Below are positions 37,213 through 48,493 of a DNA stretch of 64,000 nt, in pieces. The notes under the pieces were generated by a model. That model worked only from the letters and a program-made list of their open reading frames with translations. It was not told where the DNA came from and made no database searches. The stretch covers positions 12,890,447-12,954,446 of the forward strand of contig OX459100.1 of NCBI GenBank assembly GCA_949775045.1, written 5' to 3'. Source of the DNA: Metridium senile (Eukaryota; Cnidaria; Anthozoa; Actiniaria; Metridiidae). Position 1 is the first letter of the stretch. Every line of letters begins with the position of its first letter. Position numbers and translations under genes: made by a program.

Positions 37213-40200
37213 GGCGCTAGTGCTGTGACTGGTGCTTGTGCTGTCACTGATGCTGGTTATGGTGCTGTGACTGGTAATGGTGCTGTGACTGGTGATGGTG
37301 CTAGTGCTGTGGATGGTGATGGTGCTGTGACTGATGCAGGTTATGGTGATGGTGCTAGTGCTGTGACTTGTGATGGTGCTAGTGCTATGACAGATGCTGG
37401 TTATGGTGCTAGTGCTGATGCTGGTTATGGTGATGGTGCTAGAGCTGTGACTGGTAATGGTGATGGTGCTAGTGCTGTGACTGATGCTAGTTATGGTTAT
37501 GGTGCTATTGCTGGTTATGGTGCTAGTGCTATGACTGATGCTGTTAAAGTGATGGTGCTAGTGCTGTGACTGGTGCTAGCGCTGGTGCTGGTGATAGAAA
37601 TTACCTGGAGATTAAGCTGACGTAGGTGTTTCGTCTTTCTTTGGACAGATTCCTCTAGTCTTTGTTTCTCCATCTAGAAATATACATTAGGGTGAGTATA
37701 TCTATATTGCTTCTAAGCCATAGTGTACATGCATCATAATGCTATAACATTTATTATATATAATTATTTCACCTACTTCTATAGTACTTTAATCCATGTT
37801 ACATTCCTATATTTTTTGTTCTTTTTGGCACAGATTAAGTATTACTATTTTCATTAGCAATGTTATTGCCACTGGCAATGCTCAAAAACATTCATTAAAA
37901 TTATAAAGGTTATATCTATAAAAAAGTAGAATGTATTTCACAAATAGCTGTTTAAATGTCTGAGTTCGCAGAGAAAGTCGAAAACCGCAGTAAGTGTAAG
38001 AAACAAATTACGATTATGAAATGATATGTCGATCTTCACAGTAAATTAGGCAAAAAAATAATGTTCAATGCGGCTGTCTTGAGTTCTAAACTGCGCCGTA
38101 TCATACCTTAAGCTGTTGCTCTTCCTGTTTTTCAGTACAGATACCTATCCACTTAATGTCCTTGCCGTCTTTAGTGATAATCTCCATGGCATTCAGGACG
38201 TTCAGTACATCATAGACTCTTCTATGGATGTTACTCCTGCTGTTTACCTAACCACAATACAAGGACCATTCAAGTAAACAAACAGTGACTTGTAAATGTT
38301 GTTGAATAATATCTTAATAGTCTTCCCCGCAGCAACAAGCTAGTGTTCACGCGAAAACAAAGTAGACAGGCAATTGGTGTTATCAGCAGCTATACCAGTG
38401 ACCATATTTATACAATCTCATCAAAAACTCTTGAGACTTCCAAGGCATTCTAAATTAAATGTCTTAGCTTCCTTGTTCTGAAATTAAAAATCTTTCTTCG
38501 TATTTCTGTACATACAGTGTTGTTTTAATAAACCTTTCCCTAACTCAAATGACTCTTCACGAAACAAAGAGAGGGTGAATTTATACATTCACTCTATTTT
38601 TTCTACTCGAGCCTCGACATGAATTTACTTTTTTATGATCAGAGAAGCGATTTCGGGATAGGTCTATTCGACCAGACCAACGTACATGTTTTGGTGGGTA
38701 GCACAATCGAAGCCCTCATTCATTACGATAAGAACTTTTGTCCCTTTTTAAATAGTTCTTGGTCGTTGTTCTTAGTTTTTAGAAATTTGAGGTGATTGAG
38801 TGGTCACGTGGTTCACTTACCAGATATTGACCATCAGCACCTCGCAAAACCCCATGCAGCTCCTCAAACACCTGTGATAAGAAAGAGCAGAATTTCGTTC
38901 AAATATTACAGTGAGGACACTCGAACCGTGAACACTTTGTGGGTTTTTTTGTAGCTTTTTTTAACCCACATCCCATGAGCGAATACATTAGAAATATGAT
39001 TTATTATGAACACTTATTGTATTTGAACTCACTGCTTCATTTTTAAAGATTTGGAAGCATTAGAAGGTTCAGAAAATAGTCAGAAAATAGTAACACAAAA
39101 AAGTCTAGTGTTCACGGTACAAGTACTTTTATCTATTAATTATTCTTTTCTGTTTTGTATTTATTTTCTTAGCAGTTTAGCGCTTCCATGATATAACACT
39201 GATTCTGGGTTGGAATGATCGCAATTCGAGGTTAAAGTTTTTGATGATTGAACACCATTTTCGATGAAAGATCGTCCAACATTTCTTAATTGTTCTCGTG
39301 CTCAACAACCGTATCATCATCCAACAATGTTGGGCCCGTTTATCAGTAAAAGGGTCCTTAGCGGATATAATATACAGTTTGATTCTAACGCGTGCTCTTC
39401 GATGTTTAGCCTTTATTTGTTAGTCAAAAAGTCCTTCATTATTACGACACAAATCATCGGGGATTTTCCAACAAGAACCGGCAAACAATGAACTTGTCAA
39501 AAAGTTCTCATACTGAGCAACTGTCTATTTTGATTTGATCAAATCACATATTTACGTAAATAATCAATCAAGCGAATATGTTATAGAACAAATAGCTCAT
39601 GTTTGTAGCTAGAGCTGCTCTCGACTAACGCTATAGATACATCCATAAATGGATTGATCACCGTCTGAACATAGTCAAAGATCGAAAAGTGTGTTTGTAT
39701 AACAAGCTGATGAGTGCAAATTAATTATAAATAATAGCATGGCTTGAGGGGGATTAGTGATTAAATGTCCCCGAAAGCCGAGGGAAGTTTAGTGGAAGTC
39801 CTAAGACTAAATACCCTTCATGACTATTCATCCAGAGTGATGTTAGACATTAAACATCCCTGTGGAAACAATGGATACCGAGGTAATCATAGGCCTAGTC
39901 TGGGACCTAAACTCGCAGCGAGTTTGGGCGAGTTAAGGCCAGTTAAGGGAAAATTAAAATTTCAATGCTGCGAGTTAAGGCGAGTTAAGGAAAAATCCCA
40001 TAATTTGGAGTGACATGCACTAAAAGAACATGACTTATATGTGTATATTTCAGCTTTGTGAGATGAGGTTAAGGCAATTCCCTGTGCATTATGACATTGA
40101 GTAATTTACTGCGAGCTTTTGCGAGTTAAGGCGAGTTAGGTCCCAGACTAGGCCTAATCACCTAAACATTTCATCTTTGATTTGCACCCCCTACCTAACT

Positions 40201-41928
40201 GAGATCACCTTTTAGAAACTTTTAAAATGTATTTTATTACACGAAGTTGAGCAATTTTGGCCTGTTTTCTTTGTAAATTACCTCATTAAATACGCTTCGC
40301 CTGATTGAACTTCGCGCTCAAACAGCAGAAAAGACCCGGATGTGTCCGGGCATTCTGTGCGATGTATGTATGCACCTATTTCAAGAAAGGCTGTCATCGC
40401 CAAAGGCCAAATGCGATAAGTATGTAAAAGGTCATCATTCAAACAACCTTAAAATACAAATAATCGAGCCTTTTAAAATGGTTTCGTGCACTACAAACAA
40501 CACGGAATATCTCAAGACTATTCTCCGTGTTCTTGACAAGAATTAGAAGCAGAAACACGTTATTCCCCAGCTATTCTTGGACTGATTAGAATTACCTTTT
40601 TCCTATCTTCTATCACCTTTTGCCTATGACAACCTTTTTAGAAATAGCTGTATACACTTGATTGCAGAAAGGGTTTGGCTGCCCATCAAACAACGACTCG
40701 ATTTCAAGAATGCTGCATGCGGTGGCTTTCAAATGTGTGATCTGTCAAGCACCCAAAATACCTTTGTACAAGGTTTGCCCAAAAAAAAATAGAAACAAAG
40801 AGGATCTACACGTCCCAAAATACAGTACCACAAGCGGTCAACGTACATTTCTGTATAGAGCGCCGAAAATCTGGAACTCTATTGACACATCTCTCGTCTT
40901 CTCGGACAAAGACGTAAAGCCGGAGTTCCCGTCTGCTTTCACTCTAATCCTATATAAGGTGGACGTTTAAGGTTTTTAAAAGATCCTGTTGTGCTATTCG
41001 AAAAGAGTAAGGGATTGTCTCCCGGTACAACAGTCAGCATGATTGTAAACTGCTGATTTCCAGCAATCCGATAAGTCTTCCATATACACATTAGTAGATT
41101 GTAAAGCGCTATGAGCTATTCGAGAGATATAGCGCTATATATAAATGAGGCATATTAGGCTTATTATATTATTATATATTAATAAGAAGCAAAACCGAAG
41201 CAAAACCCAAAATACTATTTTATTCGAATGTTTCTTACACACAATGATTACCAAAATATATTTTAATCCTTCAAAATTCTAGCAGTGATCTAAACAAATC
41301 AGATCTTAGACTTTTTGAGTACTATGCGTATTTAGAAATTGCATCTCATTAAATATATTTGTATTTTACTGATACACTTATGTAAAAAAAAAAAAAAGCT
41401 AAGACAGAAGTTAAAGCTGGTCATATATTTATTATGTATAGAAATTACTTTTGTTTCAGTAAAGAAGTAATAATATTGTCACAAGAGAAAAGAACATAAG
41501 TAATTTAGTAAGAAAAAAATAAGAATACAAAAAGTCGAGTTTATATGTGCAAAATATTTAGTGTAGATCGAGTGAGTTTGAGTGAGGGAGCTGCCGATTA
41601 GTAGGGCATGCACATCATACGTGTCCAGCTAGAAGATTGAGACGTTAAAAAGTGATTTTTGTTATTGCCTTTTATAATCGATTCCTTTCCCATTAATTTA
41701 CAAAAGTCAGGACAAAATTCTTGCAATTAGGTGTATGTATATTTATCTCTTTTTTCTTAATCTTTATCATTTTTATAAACAACATGTTCTACGAATACGC
41801 ATTATTAATTTACAAACCTCAGTTAATGTAGTCGTTTCTTTACGTTGGAGTATTTGTACAACCAAATTCCCATAGTTTCGAAGACCTTTAAACATTGACT
41901 TTGAACAACTGTTGCTGTTGTTGCAGAT
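35031..41928 (-). CDS. TFDP: E2F dimerisation partner (DP/TFDP family), divergent; 5' end incomplete
   Basis: Six coding exons recognised: 41928-41818, 38871-38821, 38247-38107, 37673-37605, 36803-36667, 35157-35031 (stop TAA at 35033-35031), all linked in frame. They encode about 210 residues. DP proteins pair with E2F factors to bind TTTSSCGC sites and control cell-cycle genes. Seen: winged-helix start FKGLRNYG, signature [16 protein letters not shown] end of the DNA-binding domain, the KQRLEE coiled coil, then the marked-box region with [11 protein letters not shown] and FQYLFQFD. The spacing and the KWIG and FxYLFxFD motifs are DP-type rather than E2F-type. It lacks any long N-terminus here; at least one 5' exon is missing from this annotation. 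The DNA-recognition part differs clearly from the near-invariant animal TFDP1, so it may be a fast-evolving paralogue. Introns hold MITEs, a (TTA)n tract and a minisatellite. Confidence 0.9.
35203..35418. mobile_element. MITE with ACAGTGCTGCTAATTCAACC ends
   Basis: Inverted arms include GCCAATCACGTTTGAGCTTA. It lies in the last DP intron, 46 bp from the last exon. Confidence 0.8.
36030..36468. mobile_element. MITE with AAAGGCCGGTACAC ends
   Basis: Inner words CTCCCGCAACACGCTCC and GTACACACGAGGGAGC recur in both orientations. In a DP intron. Confidence 0.75.
37128..37213. repeat. (TTA)n microsatellite
   Basis: About 28 uninterrupted ATT/TTA units in a DP intron. Confidence 0.97.
37213..37590. 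repeat. GGTGCTGTGACTG-type minisatellite
   Basis: Variants of GGTGCTAGTGCTGTGACTG and ATGCTGGTTATGGTGAT alternate. A shorter related block is at 36888-36965. An open plus frame through both repeats is repeat-driven, not a gene. Confidence 0.9.
39891..40156. mobile_element. MITE with AGGCCTAGTCTGGGACCTAA ends
   Basis: Perfect inverted ends and internal GCGAGTTAAGGCGAGTTA direct repeats; in a DP intron. Confidence 0.85.
40660..41165 (+). pseudogene. Degraded LINE reverse-transcriptase 3' end
   Basis: One frame reads [10 protein letters not shown]; after a frame change another reads [15 protein letters not shown] and RAPKIWNSI, the usual C-terminal RT pattern. It is followed by a TAGCGCTATATATAAAT tail. 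Frameshifted remnant. Confidence 0.7.
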
Positions 41929-42059
41929 CTAAATAAGTAAATCAGTAAACCGTACAGATAGAGGAAATGCAATGGAGTGGATCCTTATTAATTAAATAGG
42001 TATTTTATTAGGTAGGTATTTTATTGAATCTTCTCTAAAAGGCTTTTCAGAAACAATTT

Positions 42060-42840
42060 ACGAAAGAACATAAATATTTATCGAAGTAACAATATTTGTC
42101 GAAGTACATGTAGCAATATTTGTAATAGGATCATCCGGGCTAACTAGAAAACCTAACAGTTAATTTAGCCCCCAGGCTCTTCTTATATTAAAACCAAAGT
42201 GTAAATAAAAACTGTAAATCATTTTAGTATTAATAATTCTATGTATAAATTGTAATATTCAAAGAGAGCAAATAAACTAAACTAAACTAAACGGGTGGAT
42301 GTAGCCCTCAGAAGGGCTGTCACAAATGATTTGAGCACGCCTTGAAAGAGTTTTGATGGTCGTAGCCTTATGAGATGTGGGGTTATATGATGATTGGTCA
42401 AGTAACCTGTCTGTATTAGTAGGCTTTCGGTATGCAGTAGTATGTAAAGTATTGTTGTGGCGGCTAACTAGGCAGTCTAAGAATGGTATTTTACCGTTAT
42501 CCTCAAACTCTCTGGTAAACTGTATATGAGGGTTCTGATCGTTGTTCTTATGAAAAAGTACCGCCACACAATGGGACTTATGCCCCTAATGACACCCAAG
42601 CGGTTCAGCCACACAACAAGACCGATGCCGCTAATGACGCAACATCCATTAATTAGCGTGGGAGTATAAATATCACTCAATCTGACTTTTTTATTCACTT
42701 GACTCTGAAGATGACTTCCGCACAGGATGTCGAAACGTCAGTCACATCAAACAGCCCTTCTGAGGGCTACATCCACCCGGATGATCCTATTACAAATATT
42801 GTTACTTCGACAAATATTGTTACTTCGATAAACATTCATT
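42060..42840 (-). mobile_element. Penelope-like retroelement fragment
   Basis: The minus frame 42567-42277 encodes HIQFTREFEDNGKIPFLDCL, a HTTAYRKPTNTDRLL-type motif and a following SHKATTIKTL region, the conserved end of Penelope-like RT. The 5' RT and GIY-YIG endonuclease are absent. Inverted flanks (about 42292-42322 and 42752-42785, around GATGTAGCCCTCAGAAGGGC; also CGAAGTAACAATATTTG) resemble pseudo-LTRs. Confidence 0.8.
42700..42744 (+). ncRNA. Hammerhead ribozyme motif in Penelope-like pseudo-LTR
   Basis: Stem I TGACT (42700-42704) pairs with AGTCA (42740-42744). Core CTGAAGA (42705-42711) fits CUGANGA. Stem II is GACTTCC/GGATGTC with one mismatch. GAAA (42732-42735) then CGTC with cleavage expected after C42739. 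Stem III is minimal, as known for Penelope-associated hammerheads. Confidence 0.7.
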
Positions 42841-43128
42841 CACCTGGGTTCAGACCATTCAATACAAAAAGAACATAAATATAAAAAATATAACACCTTC
42901 AAATGCGTGTTCTCGTATACCTTGCTTTTCACTGCCAATATATAGCTCTTGCAAAACTGAATTTTCAGTTTTAGGAGACGCAAAAATTGAAAATATTTTG
43001 TCAGTTTTGTGAACGTTTTGATCCTGGGGCTAAATGCCTTAAGATCAGTCAATTAAATGATTGAAAGATATAATACAGGCGTGGTCATTTTGTAATTTAA
43101 ACAATATATACATATAATAATACTATAA

Positions 43129-43277
43129 CAATAGAGTACAAACACTAAAAGTGTGCAACATAAATACCACTAAATACTGCTAAATTATGCAAATTCTTTT
43201 GTTCTCTATTGTTTAATCAACACTATTTAGTGGTAAATAGTGCAAAGTATTGCACACTTTTAGTGTTTGTACTCTAG
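43129..43277. mobile_element. Hairpin MITE
   Basis: AGAGTACAAACACTAAAAGTG and complement at the two ends, arms about 65 bp. Confidence 0.8.
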
Positions 43278-43406
43278 AGTTGATGTTCGCGGGCGTAAAT
43301 ATGTTTTTGGCCAGACTCAGGTTCATTTTAGCCCAAGCGCAGCGAGAGTTAAAATGCATCCTGAGAAGGGCTAAAAACATATTTACGCCCAAGAACCTCA
43401 ACTCTA
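43273..43406. mobile_element. Second hairpin MITE abutting the first
   Basis: TAGAGTTGATGTTC-CGGGCGTAAATATG and its imperfect complement; overlaps the preceding element by a few bases. Confidence 0.7.
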
Positions 43407-43704
43407 TTACTATTAGAACAACTTTATAGGGCATTTATTAAGCGAAAAAGGCCATTTGTTCAGAGTAGCAACAAACCCTGGGCTAGGGCCATGGCCTACC
43501 CTATGGCCTACCCTTTTTTCTTTTTTTACATTTTCAGAGTATAAATTCTTGCATAAATTCCTCTTTTCTTACTAAAAATCGAAAATTTCAGTTCGGCCAT
43601 GTTTGATTTATAAAAAACTTTTCGATTGGGTTCCCTGTGTTTTTAAATGGCTTCCTTAACATGCTTGTACTTGCCTTCTTTTCCATGCTTTCGCAACTAT
43701 CAAT

Positions 43705-43732
43705 ATGGCGGAGAGCGGTGGAGATAGAGATG
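43705..43732 (+). CDS. Possible first coding exon of an unrecognised plus-strand gene
   Basis: ATGGCGGAG in a good start context encodes MAESGGDRD and runs straight into a consensus gtaagt donor in phase 1. The exon 51023-51096 has matching phase, but 7.3 kb lies between and no other exon was found. The product is unknown. A minus-strand ATG at 43686-43684 lies back-to-back with it. Confidence 0.3.
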
Positions 43733-43904
43733 GTAAGTTTAGAACCAGTTTTCCATAATCTCGTAGTCCTTTTCGCGGATTCGGAAAACCGGTGCTGTTG
43801 GTTCAAGGTAATGTAGATTAAAATATATGAATAAACGTGCTTTCTTTTTGAGTTGCTTAATTAAGTAACTGCCTACTGGTGTACCTGTCCTTCAGTTTTC
43901 CTGC

Positions 43905-44035
43905 GCCTCACGGCGTGAGCGCAGTCAAGGCACGGCAAGTTCTGTCAAAAAATTCTAGAAACATCAAGGTCGCGGCAAGCCACGTACGCACGTACGCGGC
44001 ACTGAACATTTCACACAGTCATACGAAATCTGCTC
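43905..44035. repeat. Dispersed repeat, copy 2
   Basis: Second copy of the 170-290 family in the same orientation, with short CACGTACG duplications. Confidence 0.6.
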
Positions 44036-44242
44036 TAACTTATGCATAAACAATGTATCCTTATTGATCAAGTTACCTTGGAAGCACAAATTCTTTCGAG
44101 TGGTTCATTTTGTAGCACTATATCAAAACTCCCAGAACTGATATTCACTTATTCCAAAAAGAGCTTGCCCATGCAGTGCAAGACCAATAGCGAGAAGTGA
44201 TTTCACCTACGTCCCATCAAAACTGTGGCTATTTAAATATAT

Positions 44243-44547
44243 ACACCTATTTCAAAAATCGTTGTCGCAGCGAAGCTACAGTCCACACTCTGAAGCCTGG
44301 CTGCAAAGGATGTCGGTAATATGAACATGATTTGTTGATTCATTGCAAGCCGTTTTTTTAAAGAGATAATCGTTTCATCATCAGCCACTGCAATAACTTG
44401 TTATAGTCATACATCCCAAACACATACAACGGACAAATGCTATGAATAAACGACACTAACAAAAGAAATACCGTCATCCATTACAGGTTGAGAGTAGACT
44501 GCAGCTTTTATTACGACAACGAATTTTAAAATAGGTGTCTACATATG
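44243..44547. mobile_element. MITE, copy 2
   Basis: Ends ACACCTATTTCAAAAATCG and complement; shares CACACTCTGAAGCCTG and GGATGTCGGTAATAT with copy 1. Confidence 0.7.
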
Positions 44548-47359
44548 TTAAGGCAATGTATTATATAAAAACAATAATTATTTTTAACTCCTTTATCGGT
44601 ATATTCCAATCGTTAACGGATTAAGCAGAACTTAAGCGCTTTATAATAATTACATTTACCAGCTATAATAACGGTGATGTACAATACATTTAGACCAAGT
44701 GTCCCTCCTTCAGAGGAAAGTTAGACCTTAAGAAGCTGTCTCTCTAAGAACGACGTTCTTGCTCAAAAAACGATTTTCTTCATACTGTGTCTGTGAGTTT
44801 CCTTTTTATAAGTGTATAATAAAACTGGAATTCGTTTGGAGAAAAAATCTTTTTTTTTTCCGCATTTTTTGACAAGTTTTCGTTTTCTAGCCGGAAGTCT
44901 ATTTTTAACATCAAACGAGACTGAAAATTCAATCAAATTTGACTGTCGATAATTTTTTGAGATTTTCACCAAACAAAAACCCCATTGCTCGCAGGAATTC
45001 TCACTTACTATGCCTCTATATTTCTTAAAAAAAAAAACACTTAAAGTAATTTTGCCACAAAAATACTATCAGTTTAGAGACTGTTGGAGTTTGCCGAAAT
45101 AAATGTGGCACCTAGCTAAGAAATGTCATTGGTATAGTGAGAAAATATAAGTAATAACCTAATGTAATCTGAAAAATTATTTACTTAGATCAAATTGAGT
45201 GTAAAGAATGTGTGACGTAACCATTTGCCTAAAAGATTGGTTTCGTCGACGAAATTAACTTATTGGGTGAAAAACAGCTTCAAACCAATACCAGTAATTC
45301 TAGTTCATCATATTATAGGACATTTCACACTTTTTTGGTGTTCTTAAAATCATTTATCGATAGCACATTGTGTACGTAATTAGTTACGTAACCGCAGACT
45401 TTAAATGATTATCGGCATGTATACTTCATCTTGCATATCAATGAATTTATTACTCGGGCTACTTGTGGTAGCGCGAGTCTTAAAATGGGCTTTCGTGTTG
45501 TTTTTCTTCGGTCGCAAAACGCCGTCGTCTGGTCACAGCTCATGCGTAGACTGGCCCATACGAGCACATATGGATATTTGATTCATCGAAGAAATGATTT
45601 CTCGGTTGAAATAATCGCGAATACTCTCATATTTTATGCGCTCACGCCACATGATTCGCAGTAGAATTACACTTCAGTTTATGTCGAATGTTTTCGAAAA
45701 GGGTCATTCTGTGAATTTTACTAAAGTTCATGCAATTTACGGGCGAACTAAGCGAACCAACTTATTATGATGGAATTTATCGATAAATCTCCCCTACTAG
45801 CAGAAGCTACTTTTTATTCATCCTTACATAATGCTATGAAATGGCAACAACTAGTTACAGAGGACGAAGCTAATACTACTGGATATTTAATTAACAGTAT
45901 TGTAAGCATTCATAGACGGAGTACGATACAGCGCACTAGAAGTGAGGACCATACAAGTTACATAATTAATACGTTAGTGATGTTTAGGGTAAATATATTG
46001 CTTCTTGTAATAGTTTATTTTATATTTTTGATTACTATTAGTTCGTACAAGCTTCAGATCGTCGATTGAAACTGGCGATTATCCAGCTCTAAGCTTCTTT
46101 CACAGAACAACAAACTTATATTCGCAAAACTTGTAAAACGCTTCACCCTATTATCTAGCAGTTCAACTTAGCGATCTATATGTATATGTAGATGAAAATA
46201 ATATTTCTTTCTTTACAATATGTCAGATAACGTGACCGGTTTTAAACCTCCATGTCGAGCTCGACAACGTTCTCATAAACAGCTGAAACCGGACTCTCTG
46301 AAAACTACACCCAATTAACAGCCCAAATCGCCTAAAATATAACACCAATTGCTTCAGTGACTATCTATCTTGCTTTTTCTGGCGTTTAAATTGCAAGAAC
46401 AACTTAATAACACTGTTTCTTAGACATTCTTTTAACTCGTTATCACTACACAAACCGAAGATCAATCCAGGTAAAAGATTGACAGACCAGTGGATCACGG
46501 ACCTGTAGATCACGGACCTGCGGATCAACAAACTGACGGAACGACGGACCTAAGGGAAAAGGAGGACGACCAAAAAAATAATACAAATAAAACAACATTG
46601 AATACTTATTTTTCGATTCCAATCGTCTCAAGCTAATCCGAGAAAATAATTACATAATCGTAATGAAGCCCGAGTTCACGCAGATATGCGTCTAGTTCAA
46701 CTATATTTAGGATATATTGCTTGAAATAACTAGAGATGAAACGCAATTATTGTTACTGATTATTGTTGATCAAAGCAGCTAGTGCACAGAAAGCATCCTT
46801 ACCCATCACATTCATGCACAAATATACGGTCTTGTCATACTTCCCGTGGGAAGGATGAGCGGGAAAGTTTTCCCGCCAATACACTGTTATTTTTTTTCTG
46901 TCATTCTGATGAGGTTGAAAGTTTATAGTATGACAAGACAGCATATTTGTCTGATATATGTGATTTCCATTTTGCACTGTAAATTTATCTTGTTTATATG
47001 TGGTAAATAAAAACCTTTGAATATTCAAGCATGAGGGACGATTAGTCTATACATAGATTGGCTATCTTGGATATAACCACGTGGTATGACGCATCTGATT
47101 GGCTTGAGCTCTAATTGCATATTAATGAGTTTTAGAATCTTCTATAAACTGCTACTGCGTCAATTAATCCATTTTTAATTCCATTTTGATGGTACTGGCT
47201 AGACTATCAACATCTCAGCTATCCGATTTTAAAGCCGAGGATTAAAGTTATTATATAATCTAAATAGGAAACTGCAACTTCAATCAAATCTGAGGTCAAA
47301 GAACTTACGAGCTGGCCAGTCTATTAGCAAATTTATTTTCAGGATGGTACTAACTAAAC

Positions 47360-47503
47360 TAGAGTGATTTTCATATGACCGTGCAAGAAAATAGACCATT
47401 TAGTTTGTGGTAGTTGATAAAGAACAACAGAAAACAATGGGTTTAGTGTTTACTACTAACTATTAGTTTGCCCATTCTTTCACGGTCATATGAAAATCAC
47501 TCT
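47360..47503. mobile_element. MITE with AGAGTGATTTTCATATGACC ends
   Basis: Perfect complementary ends, 144 bp. Confidence 0.8.
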
Positions 47504-48193
47504 ATCAACATGAACAACAACTTTATTATAACCCGATTCGTTTAATTACAAGCCGAGGATCAAGGCTATTATAGGGAATATCAATCAAAACTGTGGCCAC
47601 ACGACTGTACAGTTTTTCTTTCATTTTAGAGTAATGTATTTACTGATAGCTAATGTATTTACTGATAGCTAATGTATTTACTAATCTTGGAGTTATTACC
47701 AAATTCGCTTTGGTGATCACAAAAAATTGATAAATAAAAGAATCGAGTTCAGTCTCGACTTGGAACCTTTGTCTTGTGCGTGATTATCCAAGCGGATTGG
47801 GGAAGGTCTGTTTGATATGATGTATTATATTTATTATATTTATCATATACTAATTTATTACATTAAACTCATCATTATATCATTGCATTCATTATATTGT
47901 ATTAATTGTATTAAATTTAATTATATAATACATATTATGATCTAAAGCAAATACGAGGGAAGCCTTATTAACCAAAATTATGTGATTTAGTTTTTGATTC
48001 CACGAGGAATGGTGCTTATTTTTTAAGAGTTCTTTATTTGTAAAAGTCAATGACGGGTATATTGGCATTCGGTCTATATATGTCAAATAAATGTATGTAA
48101 ATACCATTTAACATTCGATTCAAAATAAAGTTCATGTGTACATATATGTATTTTATTGAATGGTACCTTGTCGGGGTAATAATATACACTTAA

Positions 48194-48489
48194 TGACTGG
48201 TCCCGAGGGATATAGTCAAAATGATTAGCTATATAACAATGACCATTGTTATATAGCTAATCATTTTGACTATATAACGAGCATTCTCATTGGTTGATAG
48301 ATGCTCACGTGATACTAGTTAAATCTAACTGTATCCCGACCGGGATACAAGTGCCCAGCGCACGTGAAAAAATTCAGATTTTCTTAATTGACTTGTCTAA
48401 AATGATTAGCTATATAACAAAACGCGGAGCCTCGGGAAACATTGAGATTCTCGGGAAACAAAACTAACTGTTTCCCTCGGGACCAGTCA
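48194..48489. mobile_element. TTAA-flanked MITE
   Basis: Ends TGACTGGTCCCGAGGG and complement; TTAA at 48190-48193 and 48490-48493. An inner perfect hairpin (about 48217-48284) is centred on AACAATGACCATTGTT. Confidence 0.8.
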
Positions 48490-48493
48490 TTAA

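Noticed and set aside
37105..37569. 154-residue plus-strand open frame with poly-Tyr followed by GASAVTG repeats
   Set aside because: It is the translation of a (TTA)n microsatellite and a minisatellite inside a DP intron; no start context or domain.
45431..46069. Two plus-strand frames (77 and 100 residues)
   Set aside because: No recognised domain, no clear splice sites, no link to other exons.
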